Shown: positions 1 to 9,215, counted from the first letter of the stretch. The stretch: DNA of 64,000 nucleotides from Streptococcus mitis (GCF_001281025.1 NZ_CP012646.1:1517001-1581000); one strand, 5' to 3'. Numbers and translations are program-made. The notes: a model not told the origin generated them from the sequence alone.

Positions 1-1
1 T

Positions 2-610
2 CTGCTGGGTTCGATTCCGTCTGGTCTCTGGATTGGACAAGTATTCTTTCAAATCAATCTGCGAGAGCATGGTTCTGGAAATACTGGAACGACCAATACC
101 TTCCGTATTTTAGGAAAAAAAGCGGGAATGGCAACCTTTGTGATTGACTTTTTCAAAGGAACCCTAGCAACCCTTCTTCCGATTATTTTTCATCTGCAAG
201 GTGTTTCGCCTCTCATCTTTGGACTTTTGGCTGTTATTGGCCATACCTTCCCTATCTTTGCAGGATTTAAGGGTGGCAAGGCTGTCGCAACCAGTGCGGG
301 AGTGATTTTCGGATTTGCACCTGTCTTCTGTCTCTACCTTGCAGTTGTTTTCTTTGGAACCCTCTATCTTGGTAGTATGATTTCACTATCTAGTGTCACA
401 GCATCTATCGCGGCTGTCATCGGAGTTCTACTCTTTCCACTTTTTGGTTTTATCCTGAGCAATTATGATCCTCTATTCATCGCTATTATCCTAGCACTGG
501 CTAGTTTGATTATCATTCGGCATAAGGATAATATCACACGTATCCAGAATAAGACTGAAAATCTTGTCCCTTGGGGATTAAACTTAACCCATCAAAATTC
601 TAAAAAATAA
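2..610 (+). CDS. plsY: Glycerol-3-phosphate acyltransferase PlsY (5' end outside window)
   Basis: The reading frame is already open at base 2 and runs to a TAA at 610, so 202 residues of the C-terminal part are present and the start lies upstream. The conserved PlsY loop is visible ([10 protein letters not shown] near the cut, then [15 protein letters not shown] and the GGKAVAT block), with several hydrophobic membrane segments between. The family moves the acyl group of acyl-phosphate onto glycerol-3-phosphate at the membrane, the first step of phospholipid synthesis in Gram-positive bacteria. In streptococci it usually lies divergent from parE, which would be just left of the window. A terminator follows directly. 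Confidence 0.95.
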   Translation: MLGSIPSGLWIGQVFFQINLREHGSGNTGTTNTFRILGKKAGMATFVIDFFKGTLATLLPIIFHLQGVSPLIFGLLAVIGHTFPIFAGFKGGKAVATSAGVIFGFAPVFCLYLAVVFFGTLYLGSMISLSSVTASIAAVIGVLLFPLFGFILSNYDPLFIAIILALASLIIIRHKDNITRIQNKTENLVPWGLNLTHQNSKK

Positions 611-647
611 ACGCCAGTTTGAACTGTACTGACGTTTTTTTTGTATG
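611..647 (+). terminator. Terminator between plsY and the convergent nucleoside permease gene
   Basis: Arms at 611-618 and 627-634 (ACGcCAGT / ACTGaCGT) are followed by a T-run at 635-642. The opposite strand is also T-rich after the stem, so it may serve both convergent genes. Confidence 0.75.
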
Positions 648-648
648 C

Positions 649-1605
649 TTATTTTGATTTGATATAGTTGATACCATCTGCTTTTGGTGCAACTGCTTTT
701 CCAAAGAAGGCTGCCAAGACAAGAATGGTCAAAACATAAGGTGCGATTTGAAGATAAACCGCAGGCACTCCTTGTAGGAATGGCAATTGAGATCCGATAA
801 CAGCCAAACTTTGTGAAAGTCCAAAGAAGAGACTAGATAGCATGGCTCCGATTGGATTCCATTTTCCGAAGATCATCGCAGCAAGAGCAATAAATCCAGG
901 TCCAACAATAGTTGTTACCGAGAAGTTAACTGAGATGGATTGAGCATAAATCGCTCCGCCAATTCCACCTAGAAAACCTGAAATAATAACCCCTAAATAT
1001 CTCATTTTGTATACATTGATTCCCAAAGTGTCCGCTGCTTGAGGGTGTTCACCGACAGAGCGGAGACGAAGACCAAATCGAGTCTTGAAGAGGATAAACC
1101 AAGCAAGGAACGAGAAGGCAATCGCTAGATAACCAAGTAGACTAGTTGACTTGAAGAAGATATCACCAATCACTGGGATATTTGCCAAGACTGGGAAGTC
1201 AAAGCGTCCAAAAGTTTGACTTAGGTTGTCGGTTTGTCCTTTGTTATAAAGAACTTTCACTAAGAAAACAGCCAAGGCAGGCGCCATCAAGTTCAATACC
1301 GTACCGCTGACAACATGGTCTGCACGGAAATGAACCGTCGCCGCTGCGTGGATGATAGAGAAGACACCACCAACCAATCCTGCTACAAGCAAGGATAGCC
1401 ATGGAGTTGCTGCTCCAAATTGTTCTGCAAATTCAAGGTTAAAGACAACTCCAGAAAAGGCACCCATAACCATAATTCCTTCAAGGCCGACGTTTACCAC
1501 ACCACCACGTTCAGAGAAAACACCGCCAATACTTGTAAAGATGAGGGGTGCTGAGTAAATCAGCATAGAAGACACCAAGAGGGTGAGCAAGGTTGTAATA
1601 GACAT
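649..1605 (-). CDS. Nucleoside ABC transporter, second permease
   Basis: This 318-residue polytopic membrane protein belongs to the branched-chain/ribose-type permease family (BPD_transp_2). It starts with a hydrophobic helix, and a glycine-rich family core (NVGLEGIMVMGAF) lies in the first 50 residues. It lies 2 bases after the other permease and downstream of an ATPase and a BMP lipoprotein, the order of known nucleoside importers (Bmp-NupABC of Lactococcus, Rns of S. mutans, the PnrA locus of pneumococcus). The start ATG has a strong AGGAGG site. The exact nucleoside range cannot be read from the sequence. Confidence 0.9.
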   Translation of the reverse strand: MSITTLLTLLVSSMLIYSAPLIFTSIGGVFSERGGVVNVGLEGIMVMGAFSGVVFNLEFAEQFGAATPWLSLLVAGLVGGVFSIIHAAATVHFRADHVVSGTVLNLMAPALAVFLVKVLYNKGQTDNLSQTFGRFDFPVLANIPVIGDIFFKSTSLLGYLAIAFSFLAWFILFKTRFGLRLRSVGEHPQAADTLGINVYKMRYLGVIISGFLGGIGGAIYAQSISVNFSVTTIVGPGFIALAAMIFGKWNPIGAMLSSLFFGLSQSLAVIGSQLPFLQGVPAVYLQIAPYVLTILVLAAFFGKAVAPKADGINYIKSK

Positions 1606-1607
1606 CT

Positions 1608-2666
1608 TTACTTACCTCCTTTAACTTGTTTTTTCGGTTTGACAAAGCGTTCGATAAGGTAATGAACACTGACAAAGAAGATAATAGACGCTGTTACAAT
1701 GCTGACAAGCTCAGACGGTACCTGCGCCGCATTCATACCAGGGGCTCCAACTTGGAGAATACCAAATAGGAAGGCTGCAAAGAGAATACCAACTGGTGAG
1801 TTGGCCGCAAGCAGACTAACCGCCATCCCGTTAAATCCGACAGCCAATGACGCACCTTGAACATAGACGTTCTGGAAGGTTCCAAGTCCTTCAACAGCTC
1901 CACCAAGACCTGCCAAAGCACCTGAAATAATCATTGATAGGATAATAGTCCGTTTTGCAGAAATACCAGCATATTCTGAAGCATGTGGATTAAGACCAAC
2001 CGCACGGATTTCAAAACCAAGAGTCGTTTTCTTGAGCATGAACCAAATGACTGCAACGGCAATGAGAGCAAAGAAAATACCGATATTCATCCGCGAATTA
2101 CCAGTCAACTCAGCCAACCAAGGTGTCTGGTAAGTTGCATTAGCTCCGACACGAATCGTCGAATCTGTACTTTGCATGAAGTCTTTAGGAAAGGCATGGA
2201 TAAAGGCATTTCCTACATACAAGACAATGTAGTTCATCATGATGGTTACGATAACCTCTGATGTCCCTAGATAAGCTCTCAGAATACCTGGAATCGCTCC
2301 GACAATCCCACCAGCAATCAAGGCAATCACGATGGTTGCTAGAATCATCAAGGGACGTGGCATATCTGGATGCGACAGGGCAAACCAACCACTGAGAATC
2401 CAACCTGCCAAAGCCTGACCAGGAAGCCCGACGTTAAAGAAACCTGCACGACTGGCAACGGCAAAACCAAGACCAATCAAGACCAGAGGTCCCATAGCAC
2501 GGAAGATCTCCCCAATCCCACGCAGACTACCAAAGGCTGTATAGAACAATTCTTCGTAGCCCCAAATAGCATCATAACCGAAGATCCACATGACAATGGC
2601 TCCGAGTAAAATTCCTAGGAATACAGAAATCAAGGGAACCGAAATTTGTTGTAATTTTTTAGACAT
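1608..2666 (-). CDS. Nucleoside ABC transporter, first permease
   Basis: A 352-residue inner-membrane permease of the BPD_transp_2 family that pairs with the following permease to form the translocation pore. I chose the ATG at 2664-2666 (MSKKLQQISV) rather than the longer frame to 2693, because a good AAAGGAG site precedes it. The start overlaps the end of the ATPase gene by 8 bases, which suggests translational coupling. About ten hydrophobic segments are visible, and the conserved NVGLPGQALAGWIL stretch resembles the core of its partner (NVGLEG). Confidence 0.9.
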   Translation of the reverse strand: MSKKLQQISVPLISVFLGILLGAIVMWIFGYDAIWGYEELFYTAFGSLRGIGEIFRAMGPLVLIGLGFAVASRAGFFNVGLPGQALAGWILSGWFALSHPDMPRPLMILATIVIALIAGGIVGAIPGILRAYLGTSEVIVTIMMNYIVLYVGNAFIHAFPKDFMQSTDSTIRVGANATYQTPWLAELTGNSRMNIGIFFALIAVAVIWFMLKKTTLGFEIRAVGLNPHASEYAGISAKRTIILSMIISGALAGLGGAVEGLGTFQNVYVQGASLAVGFNGMAVSLLAANSPVGILFAAFLFGILQVGAPGMNAAQVPSELVSIVTASIIFFVSVHYLIERFVKPKKQVKGGK

Positions 2667-4194
2667 CACTCTTCTCCTTTCCCAAGTTTCCACCAGCCAT
2701 CAAGACACCAAGTTCTTGTTTATTGGTTGTTTCTGGTGATACAATACCTTGAATCTTACCATCGTGGATAACGGCAATACGGTCTGAGACGTTTAAAATC
2801 TCATCCAATTCAAAGCTGACAACTAGAACAGCCTTGCCATTATCACGCTCTTCAATCAAGCGTTTGTGGATATATTCAATAGCACCGACATCCAACCCAC
2901 GAGTTGGCTGGCTGACGATAAGGAGATCAGGATCTCGATCAATTTCACGAGCAATAATTGCTTTTTGTTGATTTCCTCCTGAGAGTGCAGCTGCAGGAAC
3001 AAATTCACTGGCAGCACGAACATCAAATTCTTCCATTAGCTTTTTAGCATAAGAAGTAATATTTGAATAGTTCAAAATTCCATTTTTACTATGTGGTTCT
3101 TTGTAGTAGGTTTGAAGGGCAATATTTTCAGAGATCATCATCTCTAAAATCAAACCATCACGGTGACGGTCTTCTGGAACATGCCCCACACTCAACTCTG
3201 TAATTTGTCGTGGATGCAAGCCTACAATTGAATCTCCTTTTAACTCAATGCTACCAGATTCAACCTTGCGAAGACCTGTAATGGCTTGAATCAGTTCAGA
3301 CTGACCATTTCCATCAATCCCCGCAATCCCAACAATCTCTCCAGCACGAACATCCAAGGACAGATTTTTAACAGCTGGGACACCGCGGTTTTCATTTACC
3401 ACCAAGTCTTTAATAGACAAGACCACTTCTTTTGGTTGAGAGGCTTGTTTCTCTGTTTTAAAGGAAACGGAACGTCCTACCATCATTTCTGCCAAATCAG
3501 CATTGGTAGCTCCTGCAATTTCGACTGTTTCAATTGATTTCCCACGACGGATAACTGTAACGCGGTCAGAAACTGCGCGAATCTCGTCCAACTTGTGGGT
3601 AATCAAGATAATTGATTTCCCTTCTTTGACAAGATTTTTCATAATAGCCATCAACTCATCAATTTCTGATGGAGTCAAAACGGCCGTTGGTTCGTCAAAG
3701 ATAAGGATATCAGCCCCCCGATAAAGGGTTTTTAAAATTTCTACACGTTGTTGGGCTCCAACTGAGATGTCTGCCACCTTGGCAGAAGGGTCAACAGCTA
3801 AGCCATAACGTTCAGAAAGAGCCTTGATTTCTTTGCTAGCTCCAGCAATATCTAGCACACCATTTTTAGTCAATTCACTACCTAAAATGATGTTTTCAGC
3901 CACTGTGAAGGCTTCTACCAACATAAAGTGCTGGTGAACCATTCCGATTCCCAAGCTAGCTGCTTTAGATGGTGAGTCGAGGTTGACAACTTGACCGTTG
4001 ACCGCAATTTCACCACCGGTTGGTTCAAGAAGGCCTGCTAACATGTTCATGAGCGTGGACTTACCAGCCCCATTTTCTCCTAAAAGTGCATGAATTTCAC
4101 CTTTTCGTAGGTGCAGGTTGATTTTGTCGTTGGCAACAAATTCACCAAACACCTTGGTAATATCACGCATCTCAATGACATTTTCGTGTGCCAT
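2659..4194 (-). CDS. Nucleoside ABC transporter ATP-binding protein (two nucleotide-binding domains)
   Basis: This 511-residue protein has two ABC ATPase domains in one chain. The first has a standard Walker A (GENGAGKST, residues 39-47), a signature-like SVGAQQR and a Walker B ending in DEPT. The second has a degenerate P-loop (GIDGNGQSE, around residue 295), LSGGNQQK and SQPTRGLD, as in the RbsA/MglA/NupA family. It powers the two permeases encoded just downstream. A 142-base gap with three hairpins separates it from the lipoprotein gene upstream, while the permeases follow almost without gaps. Confidence 0.93.
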   Translation of the reverse strand: MAHENVIEMRDITKVFGEFVANDKINLHLRKGEIHALLGENGAGKSTLMNMLAGLLEPTGGEIAVNGQVVNLDSPSKAASLGIGMVHQHFMLVEAFTVAENIILGSELTKNGVLDIAGASKEIKALSERYGLAVDPSAKVADISVGAQQRVEILKTLYRGADILIFDEPTAVLTPSEIDELMAIMKNLVKEGKSIILITHKLDEIRAVSDRVTVIRRGKSIETVEIAGATNADLAEMMVGRSVSFKTEKQASQPKEVVLSIKDLVVNENRGVPAVKNLSLDVRAGEIVGIAGIDGNGQSELIQAITGLRKVESGSIELKGDSIVGLHPRQITELSVGHVPEDRHRDGLILEMMISENIALQTYYKEPHSKNGILNYSNITSYAKKLMEEFDVRAASEFVPAAALSGGNQQKAIIAREIDRDPDLLIVSQPTRGLDVGAIEYIHKRLIEERDNGKAVLVVSFELDEILNVSDRIAVIHDGKIQGIVSPETTNKQELGVLMAGGNLGKEKSDV

Positions 4195-4233
4195 GTGCTC
4201 TTCCTTTCAGAGTCTTATTTTATTTCAATAAAA

Positions 4234-4314
4234 CTTGCTAGTTTGTCTAGTAGCAAGCTTTACTGAGACAAAATGACTTTGTCTCAACTCTTAAAAAGCG
4301 GCCGATGGCCGCTT
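4234..4314 (-). promoter_or_regulatory. Three tandem hairpins between the BMP lipoprotein gene and its transporter genes
   Basis: Arms are at 4296-4303/4307-4314 (AAGCGGCC, loop 3), 4265-4272/4278-4285 (GAGACAAA, loop 5) and 4234-4240/4251-4257 (CTTGCTA, loop 10). On the minus strand the first stem runs into TTTTTAAG, so it looks like a leaky intrinsic terminator. The arrangement fits strong expression of the binding protein and weaker expression of the pore genes, or 3'-end protection of the lipoprotein mRNA. Confidence 0.75.
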
Positions 4315-4336
4315 CCTAAGAAATAACTTCCATCCA

Positions 4337-5389
4337 TTATTTTGCAGGAACTTTTACGCTTCCATCAAGGATTTTAGCTTTTGCATCTTCAACGGCTTTT
4401 TTACCTTCTTCAGAAAGGTTAGTTGTTACCAAGTCAACCCCTTTATCTTTCAATGAGTAAACGATCACTTGACCGCCAGGGAATTCACCTTTTTCTGCCT
4501 TGTTAGAAATATCTTTTACAGTTGTACCAACTTGTTTCAAAGTAGATGCAAGAACAAAGTTTGATTCTTTGCCATCTTTAGAAGTGTATTTACCTTCTGC
4601 TTCTTGGTCACGGTCAACACCGATAACCCAAACTTTTTCATTTTCAGGACGGCTTTCGTTGAGTGATTTTGCTTCTGCAAAGACACCAGCACCTGTACCA
4701 CCAGCTACTTGGTAAACAATATCTGCACCGGCTGCGTATTGTGCAGCTGCAATTGTTTTACCTTTAGCAGCATCACCAAATGAACCAGCGTAGTCAACTT
4801 GGACTTTGATAGATGGGTCTACTGACGCAACACCAGCTTTGAATCCTGCTTCAAAACGAGAGATAACTTCTGACTCCTGCCCACCTACAAAACCAACTTG
4901 TTTTGTCTTAGTTGTTTTTGCTGCAGCTACACCTGCAAGGTAACCTGACTCATTATCAGCGAAAGTTACGCTCGCAACATTCTTTTGATCTTTAATCACA
5001 TCATCAATCAAGACATAGTTCAAGTCAGTGTGCTCTGCTGCTGCATCTTTAACTGCATTGTGAAGGGCAAAACCAACACCGAAGATTAGGTTGTAACTTC
5101 CAGCCGCTTGTTGCAAGTTGTTAGCATAGTCAGCTTCACTTGTTGATTGGAAGTAAGTGAAACCTTTATCTTTTGAAAGATTGTGTTCTTTACCCCAGTC
5201 TTGCAAACCTTCCCAAGCTGATTGGTTGAATGATTTGTCATCAACACCACCAGTATCAGTGACGATCGCTGCTTTTGTCTTCATATCAGAAGATGAAGCT
5301 GCGTTACGAGAAGAGCGGTTACCACATGCAGCAAGTCCAACTGCTGCTACTGCAACTAGACCAAGGCCTAGCCATTGTTTCTTGTTCAT
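4337..5389 (-). CDS. BMP-family nucleoside-binding lipoprotein (PnrA-like)
   Basis: This 350-residue surface lipoprotein has a signal peptide ending in a lipobox Leu19-Ala-Ala-Cys22, followed by the Bmp/PnrA domain (TDTGGVDDKSFNQSAWEG near the N-terminus, GGTGAGVF, VIGVDRDQ). In pneumococcus the counterpart binds purine nucleosides and delivers them to the ABC transporter encoded next. The start at 5389 follows GGAGGTTCAGTA; the longer frame to 5461 lacks a site. A perfect small palindrome, TGCAAC-GAT-GTTGCA (5413-5427), sits just before the ribosome binding site and could fold in the mRNA. Confidence 0.94.
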   Translation of the reverse strand: MNKKQWLGLGLVAVAAVGLAACGNRSSRNAASSSDMKTKAAIVTDTGGVDDKSFNQSAWEGLQDWGKEHNLSKDKGFTYFQSTSEADYANNLQQAAGSYNLIFGVGFALHNAVKDAAAEHTDLNYVLIDDVIKDQKNVASVTFADNESGYLAGVAAAKTTKTKQVGFVGGQESEVISRFEAGFKAGVASVDPSIKVQVDYAGSFGDAAKGKTIAAAQYAAGADIVYQVAGGTGAGVFAEAKSLNESRPENEKVWVIGVDRDQEAEGKYTSKDGKESNFVLASTLKQVGTTVKDISNKAEKGEFPGGQVIVYSLKDKGVDLVTTNLSEEGKKAVEDAKAKILDGSVKVPAK

Positions 5390-5478
5390 TACTGAACCTC
5401 CTAAATAAGATGTGCAACGATGTTGCAAGTATGGATTGGTTGGCCACAAGGACCGTGCCACTCAGAGAGCGACTCAGA

Positions 5479-5868
5479 CTAGTTTAAGTCTGTAAAAGAG
5501 TATGGAAGTAATTCCCCGACCGTCATCTCGACCGTCGATTTATCTTTTGCGACTAAGGTCACTTTTAGATCTTGTTCAAAAAATTCGACCATTACTTGGC
5601 GACAAGCACCACATGGTGAGATTGGTTTTTCAGTCTGTCCATAGACAATCAATTCTGAAAATTCTCTTTGTCCTTCAGATATAGCCTTAAAAATGGCTGT
5701 TCTCTCACCGCAATTGGTCAAAGGATAGCTAGCATTTTCGATATTCACTCCCGTGTAAACACTTCCGTCTTTGGCTACTAAAACTGCTCCGATAGGAAAG
5801 TGAGAATAGGGGACATAGGCATGTTTACTGGTTTCAATTGCCAGTTCAATCAACTCAGTAGTCGCCAT
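5479..5868 (-). CDS. cdd: Cytidine deaminase
   Basis: A 129-residue homotetrameric-type cytidine deaminase that turns cytidine and deoxycytidine into uridine and deoxyuridine. The zinc site is visible: Cys53-Gly-Glu55 ([10 protein letters not shown]), with the catalytic glutamate, and Pro-Cys86-Gly-Ala-Cys89. Its start overlaps the end of deoC by 14 bases. Within the operon it feeds cytidine taken up by the transporter into the uridine branch used by Pdp. Confidence 0.96.
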   Translation of the reverse strand: MATTELIELAIETSKHAYVPYSHFPIGAVLVAKDGSVYTGVNIENASYPLTNCGERTAIFKAISEGQREFSELIVYGQTEKPISPCGACRQVMVEFFEQDLKVTLVAKDKSTVEMTVGELLPYSFTDLN

Positions 5869-6517
5869 CTGCCAATTCTCCTTTTAAAATGGCTACCCCA
5901 GCTGACGTCCCAATACGGGTCGCACCTGCTTCCACAAAGGCAAGAGCATCTGCATAAGAACGAGCTCCACCAGCAGCCTTGACACCCATATCAGGTCCAA
6001 CTGTTTCACGCATTAATTTAACATCTGCTACCGTAGCGCCACCAGTTGAAAAGCCAGTTGAAGTTTTTACGAAGTCAGCTCCAGCTTTTTGAGCTAATTG
6101 GCAAGCCACAACTTTTTCTTGGTCTGTCAGAAGGCAAGCTTCAATAATGACTTTCACTAACTTGTCACCACTTGCTTCTACAACAGCACGGATGTCCGAT
6201 TCAACCAAATCAAGATTACCTGATTTGAGAGCTCCAACATTGATCACCATATCAATCTCATCAGCCCCATTTTGGATAGCTTCTTTTGTTTCAAATGCTT
6301 TCACAGCTGAAGTTGTTGCTCCCAAGGGGAAACCTACTACTGTGCAGACCTTGACATCTGTGCCTTCAAGTCCTTTTTTAGCATGTTCAACCCAGGTCGG
6401 ATTAACGCAAACACTGGCAAAATCATACTCCTTAGCCTCAGACAACAAACAATCGATTTGATTTTCTGTTGCATCTTGTTTTAAAAGCGTATGATCGATA
6501 TATTTATTTAATTTCAT
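5855..6517 (-). CDS. deoC: Deoxyribose-phosphate aldolase
   Basis: A 220-residue class I aldolase with a TIM barrel. It splits 2-deoxyribose-5-phosphate into acetaldehyde and glyceraldehyde-3-phosphate. The Schiff-base lysine is Lys151 in [14 protein letters not shown], and the [12 protein letters not shown] strand carries the conserved aspartates. It starts at an ATG 19 bases after pdp and overlaps cdd. It takes deoxyribose-1-phosphate made by Pdp, after conversion by DeoB from the second nucleoside operon, into glycolysis. Confidence 0.97.
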   Translation of the reverse strand: MKLNKYIDHTLLKQDATENQIDCLLSEAKEYDFASVCVNPTWVEHAKKGLEGTDVKVCTVVGFPLGATTSAVKAFETKEAIQNGADEIDMVINVGALKSGNLDLVESDIRAVVEASGDKLVKVIIEACLLTDQEKVVACQLAQKAGADFVKTSTGFSTGGATVADVKLMRETVGPDMGVKAAGGARSYADALAFVEAGATRIGTSAGVAILKGELADGDY

Positions 6518-6536
6518 ATTCGGATTCTCCTGCGGT

Positions 6537-7814
6537 TTATGAGATAATTTCTATAATTTCTCGTAAACTTTGCACCCTATCATTTATTTTAACATATTTT
6601 TGAAAATCTGTAACTAGCTGAGGAAAAATTTTTCCATTTGTGTATACTTTTGCAACAATTTCTCCCTTTTGAACGGAATCTCCAACTTTCTTTTCAAAAA
6701 CAATTCCTGTTTCATAGTCCAAGGCATCAGACTTGACTGCACGACCAGCACCCAGTCTCATAGCATAAAGTCCAAATTCCATAGCTGGAAGAGCTGAAAT
6801 GACACCCGTTTCCTGGGCAGGGATTTCCACCACATGTGACACATTGACTGGACGATAGAGGTCTTCCAAGTCTCCACCTTGGGCTTGGACCATCTCCTCA
6901 AACTTAGCAAGCGCTTGTCCATTTTCAAGATGTTGGCGGACTTCTTCAACTGTCTTATTTACATTTGCCAGTCCAAGCATAATTTGAGCCAACTCACATA
7001 TGAAGTGGGTAATATCCTGACGGCCTTGACCTTGTAAAATCTCCAATGCTTCAAGGATCTCCAGACGATTTCCAATCGCTCGTCCCAAGGGCTGACTCAT
7101 ATCCGTAATCACTGCTACCGTCTTCCGACCAACTGCCTTACCAAGTTCCACCATAGTTTGAGCCAACTCACGCGCCTCATCAACCGTCTTCATGAAGGCT
7201 CCCTCACCGACAGTCACGTCTAGCAAAATAGCATCCGCCCCTGCAGCAATTTTCTTGCTCATCACCGAACTCGCAATCAAAGGAATCGTATCGACAGTTG
7301 CTGTCACATCACGGAGAGCGTAGAGAAGCTTATCTGCTTTGACAAGCTGGTCTGATTGCCCAATGACAGATACACCAATATCCTGAACCTGACGAATAAA
7401 ATCCTCTTGACTGCGTTCCACTTGATAGCCCTTAATGGACTCCAATTTATCAATTGTTCCACCTGTATGGCCGAGACCACGACCACTCATTTTCGCGACT
7501 GGAACCCCAAAGCTTGCAACAAGGGGAGCTAAAATCAAGGTTACCTTATCACCAACACCACCCGTAGAATGCTTGTCAACCTTAACCCCTTCAATAGCGG
7601 ATAAATCAAACTCTTGACCTGTCTGAACCATCTTCATAGTTAGATCAGAAATTTCTCGTGTCGTCATTCCTTTAAAATAAACAGCCATAGCAAAGGCAGA
7701 CATCTGATAATCAGGAACAGTTCCTGATACATAGCCTTCAACTAGCCATTCAATTTCACTCGAAGTCAGTTCTTGACCATCTCGTTTCTTTTGGATTAAA
7801 TCAACTGCTCTCAT
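6537..7814 (-). CDS. pdp: Pyrimidine-nucleoside phosphorylase
   Basis: This 425-residue enzyme splits uridine, thymidine or deoxyuridine with phosphate into base and (deoxy)ribose-1-phosphate. The family signature is seen ([29 protein letters not shown]), as are the N-terminal helical domain and the C-terminal PYNP domain ([16 protein letters not shown]). Length is typical. Its start overlaps the end of the methyltransferase gene by 4 bases (ATGA-type junction), which indicates tight coupling. I use pdp because the Gram-positive enzyme is usually not thymidine specific. Confidence 0.95.
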   Translation of the reverse strand: MRAVDLIQKKRDGQELTSSEIEWLVEGYVSGTVPDYQMSAFAMAVYFKGMTTREISDLTMKMVQTGQEFDLSAIEGVKVDKHSTGGVGDKVTLILAPLVASFGVPVAKMSGRGLGHTGGTIDKLESIKGYQVERSQEDFIRQVQDIGVSVIGQSDQLVKADKLLYALRDVTATVDTIPLIASSVMSKKIAAGADAILLDVTVGEGAFMKTVDEARELAQTMVELGKAVGRKTVAVITDMSQPLGRAIGNRLEILEALEILQGQGRQDITHFICELAQIMLGLANVNKTVEEVRQHLENGQALAKFEEMVQAQGGDLEDLYRPVNVSHVVEIPAQETGVISALPAMEFGLYAMRLGAGRAVKSDALDYETGIVFEKKVGDSVQKGEIVAKVYTNGKIFPQLVTDFQKYVKINDRVQSLREIIEIIS

Positions 7815-8401
7815 TCGTTCACACTTCTAAGGATATAGTATCCCTTATCTTTTTTGACGATTTCACAATTGCCAAACACATCTTCCATCTTGGACTTGGC
7901 ACTTGGAGCCCCTTGTTTTTTCTGGATAACGATAGTCAAATCCCCACCAGTTACCAAGAAATCTTTACTTTTCTCAATGATTTCATGAACCACTTGCTTA
8001 CCTGCACGGATAGGGGGATTGGAAATGACATGGTCAAATTTCCCTTCAACTTGTTCATAGATATTGGACTGAAAAATCGTTGCTTCTATTTTATTTCGTT
8101 CAGCATTTTGTCGCGCCAAATCCAAGGCACGATTGTTGATATCGACCATGGTCGCCTGAACTCCATAAGCCTTAGCCAAGGACAAGCCCAAAGGTCCGTA
8201 ACCACAGCCTACATCCAAGACAGTCTCTCCTTGGTTGACCTCAAGACACTTGAGCAAGAGTTGACTGCCAAAGTCAATCATTTTCTTGCTAAAAACACCC
8301 GCATCCGTCAAAAAGGTCATTTTTTCTCCCAACAAGTCCACTCTTAACTCATGAATGTCGTGAGCAGCGTCAGGATTTTCTGCATAATACATTTTACTCA
8401 T
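7811..8401 (-). CDS. RsmC-like class I SAM methyltransferase, first gene of the nucleoside operon
   Basis: This 196-residue protein has the S-adenosylmethionine motif DVGCGYGPLG (about residue 62) and the catalytic SNPPIRAG (about 129), the NPP[YFI] motif of N-methyltransferases acting on guanine or adenine in RNA. The family (MTS/RsmC, YbxB-like) is a candidate 16S rRNA guanine-N2 methyltransferase, but the substrate is not shown here. It overlaps pdp and starts the operon. There is no ribosome binding site before its ATG, and an extended -10 box ends 6 bases upstream, so the mRNA may be leaderless. Confidence 0.88.
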   Translation of the reverse strand: MSKMYYAENPDAAHDIHELRVDLLGEKMTFLTDAGVFSKKMIDFGSQLLLKCLEVNQGETVLDVGCGYGPLGLSLAKAYGVQATMVDINNRALDLARQNAERNKIEATIFQSNIYEQVEGKFDHVISNPPIRAGKQVVHEIIEKSKDFLVTGGDLTIVIQKKQGAPSAKSKMEDVFGNCEIVKKDKGYYILRSVNE

Positions 8402-8407
8402 GAAACT

Positions 8408-8447
8408 ATTTTACCATAATTTGACTTAAATTGTAAATCGTTTACAA
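8408..8447 (-). promoter_or_regulatory. Promoter of the rsmC-pdp-deoC-cdd-bmp operon with a cre-like palindrome
   Basis: On the minus strand the -35 TTTACA (8432-8437) is 18 bases from an extended -10 TGG-TAAAAT (-10 hexamer at 8408-8413). The -35 lies in a perfect palindrome TTGTAAA-CGA-TTTACAA (8431-8447) that resembles a CcpA cre site with one extra base after the central CG. The -10 ends 6 bases before the ATG at 8401. Confidence 0.75.
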
Positions 8448-8461
8448 ATTGATCATAAAAC

Positions 8462-8592
8462 GAAAAAGACTGAAGAAAGCTAGTAGGTAAAACCTTTTCT
8501 TCAATCTCTTTCAACACTTATAGATGAATGATAAGCCATTTAGAACTAGAAATATCATAGTCAGGATAAAACAAAAAGTTTATCATCTATAA
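8462..8592. other. Two long hairpins in the gap between the methyltransferase and membrane-protein genes
   Basis: The first has arms of about 17 bases (about 8463-8479 and 8495-8512, near GAAAAAGACTGAAGAAA) with two mismatches. The second has long arms at 8518-8534 and 8579-8592 (TTATAGATG..ATAA) around a 44-base loop. The first could end the membrane-protein transcript on the minus strand; the second resembles a small mobile repeat or a second terminator. Confidence 0.5.
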
Positions 8593-8610
8593 TCAGGTGC
8601 ATTTTTATGA

Positions 8611-9015
8611 CTATTGCTTAACCTTCAAATACTTTATTATCAACAAAATTCCCAACAGGATGTTTAGATAAAAGCCCAACTGATACGTTTTTGTCAGGAT
8701 TTCCAAACTTGTCCAAAGTCGTATCAAATCTTCTAGTGACATGCGGAAGAAATAACCCTCTGTAGCAATCCATAGAACTAAAAAGAAATAACTACCAGCA
8801 GCAAGCCATTTCGTCCACCGTTTTTTTAGGAAGAAAGCAATCAAGAGCGAACAGAGAAAGACAACTGTTACAATAGCATGTTCCATCAAAAAAGTAAAAC
8901 CGTAATAGATTTCCACAAAGCGTCTACCATTATCCGCATTCGCCCCTTTTATAAAAGGTAGTGCAAAACTTAAAATAAAACAGAGTTCCAATATGTAACG
9001 TTTTAAGATTTTCAT
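8611..9015 (-). CDS. Small membrane protein of unknown function
   Basis: A 134-residue protein with four predicted hydrophobic segments and basic stretches between them (FFLKKRWTKW). I do not recognise a family with certainty. The start at 9015 (MKILKRYILEL) is chosen because GGAGGTGTACT lies just before it; the longer frame to 9045 has no site. It stands alone between the nucleoside operon and divergent coaA, with long hairpins downstream. Confidence 0.75.
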   Translation of the reverse strand: MKILKRYILELCFILSFALPFIKGANADNGRRFVEIYYGFTFLMEHAIVTVVFLCSLLIAFFLKKRWTKWLAAGSYFFLVLWIATEGYFFRMSLEDLIRLWTSLEILTKTYQLGFYLNILLGILLIIKYLKVKQ

Positions 9016-9181
9016 AGTACACCTCCTATAAGTTGTAACCCTCAAAGCCCCCTTTATTAGCTTATAAATCAGGAGAAAGTAGCTCCTACTTCATCAATAA
9101 ATTGTTCATCCTCTATCTACTTATATTATATACTATTGACTTAACACATTCAAGAAACCGCTTTATTTTTTTAGCTTTTTA

Positions 9182-9190
9182 TGGTATGAT
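9182..9190 (+). promoter_or_regulatory. coaA promoter, extended -10
   Basis: TGG-TATGAT at 9182-9190 lies 25 bases before the coaA ATG. The -35 region (around 9162-9167) is weak. Confidence 0.6.
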
Positions 9191-9215
9191 AAACAAAATA
9201 TCTAGGGGAAAACAA

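Noticed and set aside
4265-4314. Riboswitch before the nucleoside ATPase gene
   Set aside because: The hairpins are simple palindromes without conserved purine-riboswitch core bases; a terminator or mRNA stabiliser explains them better.
8418-8447. TTTAAG near the rsmC promoter as a CiaR box
   Set aside because: Only one half site is present, and the distance to the -10 is 11 rather than 10 with no second repeat.
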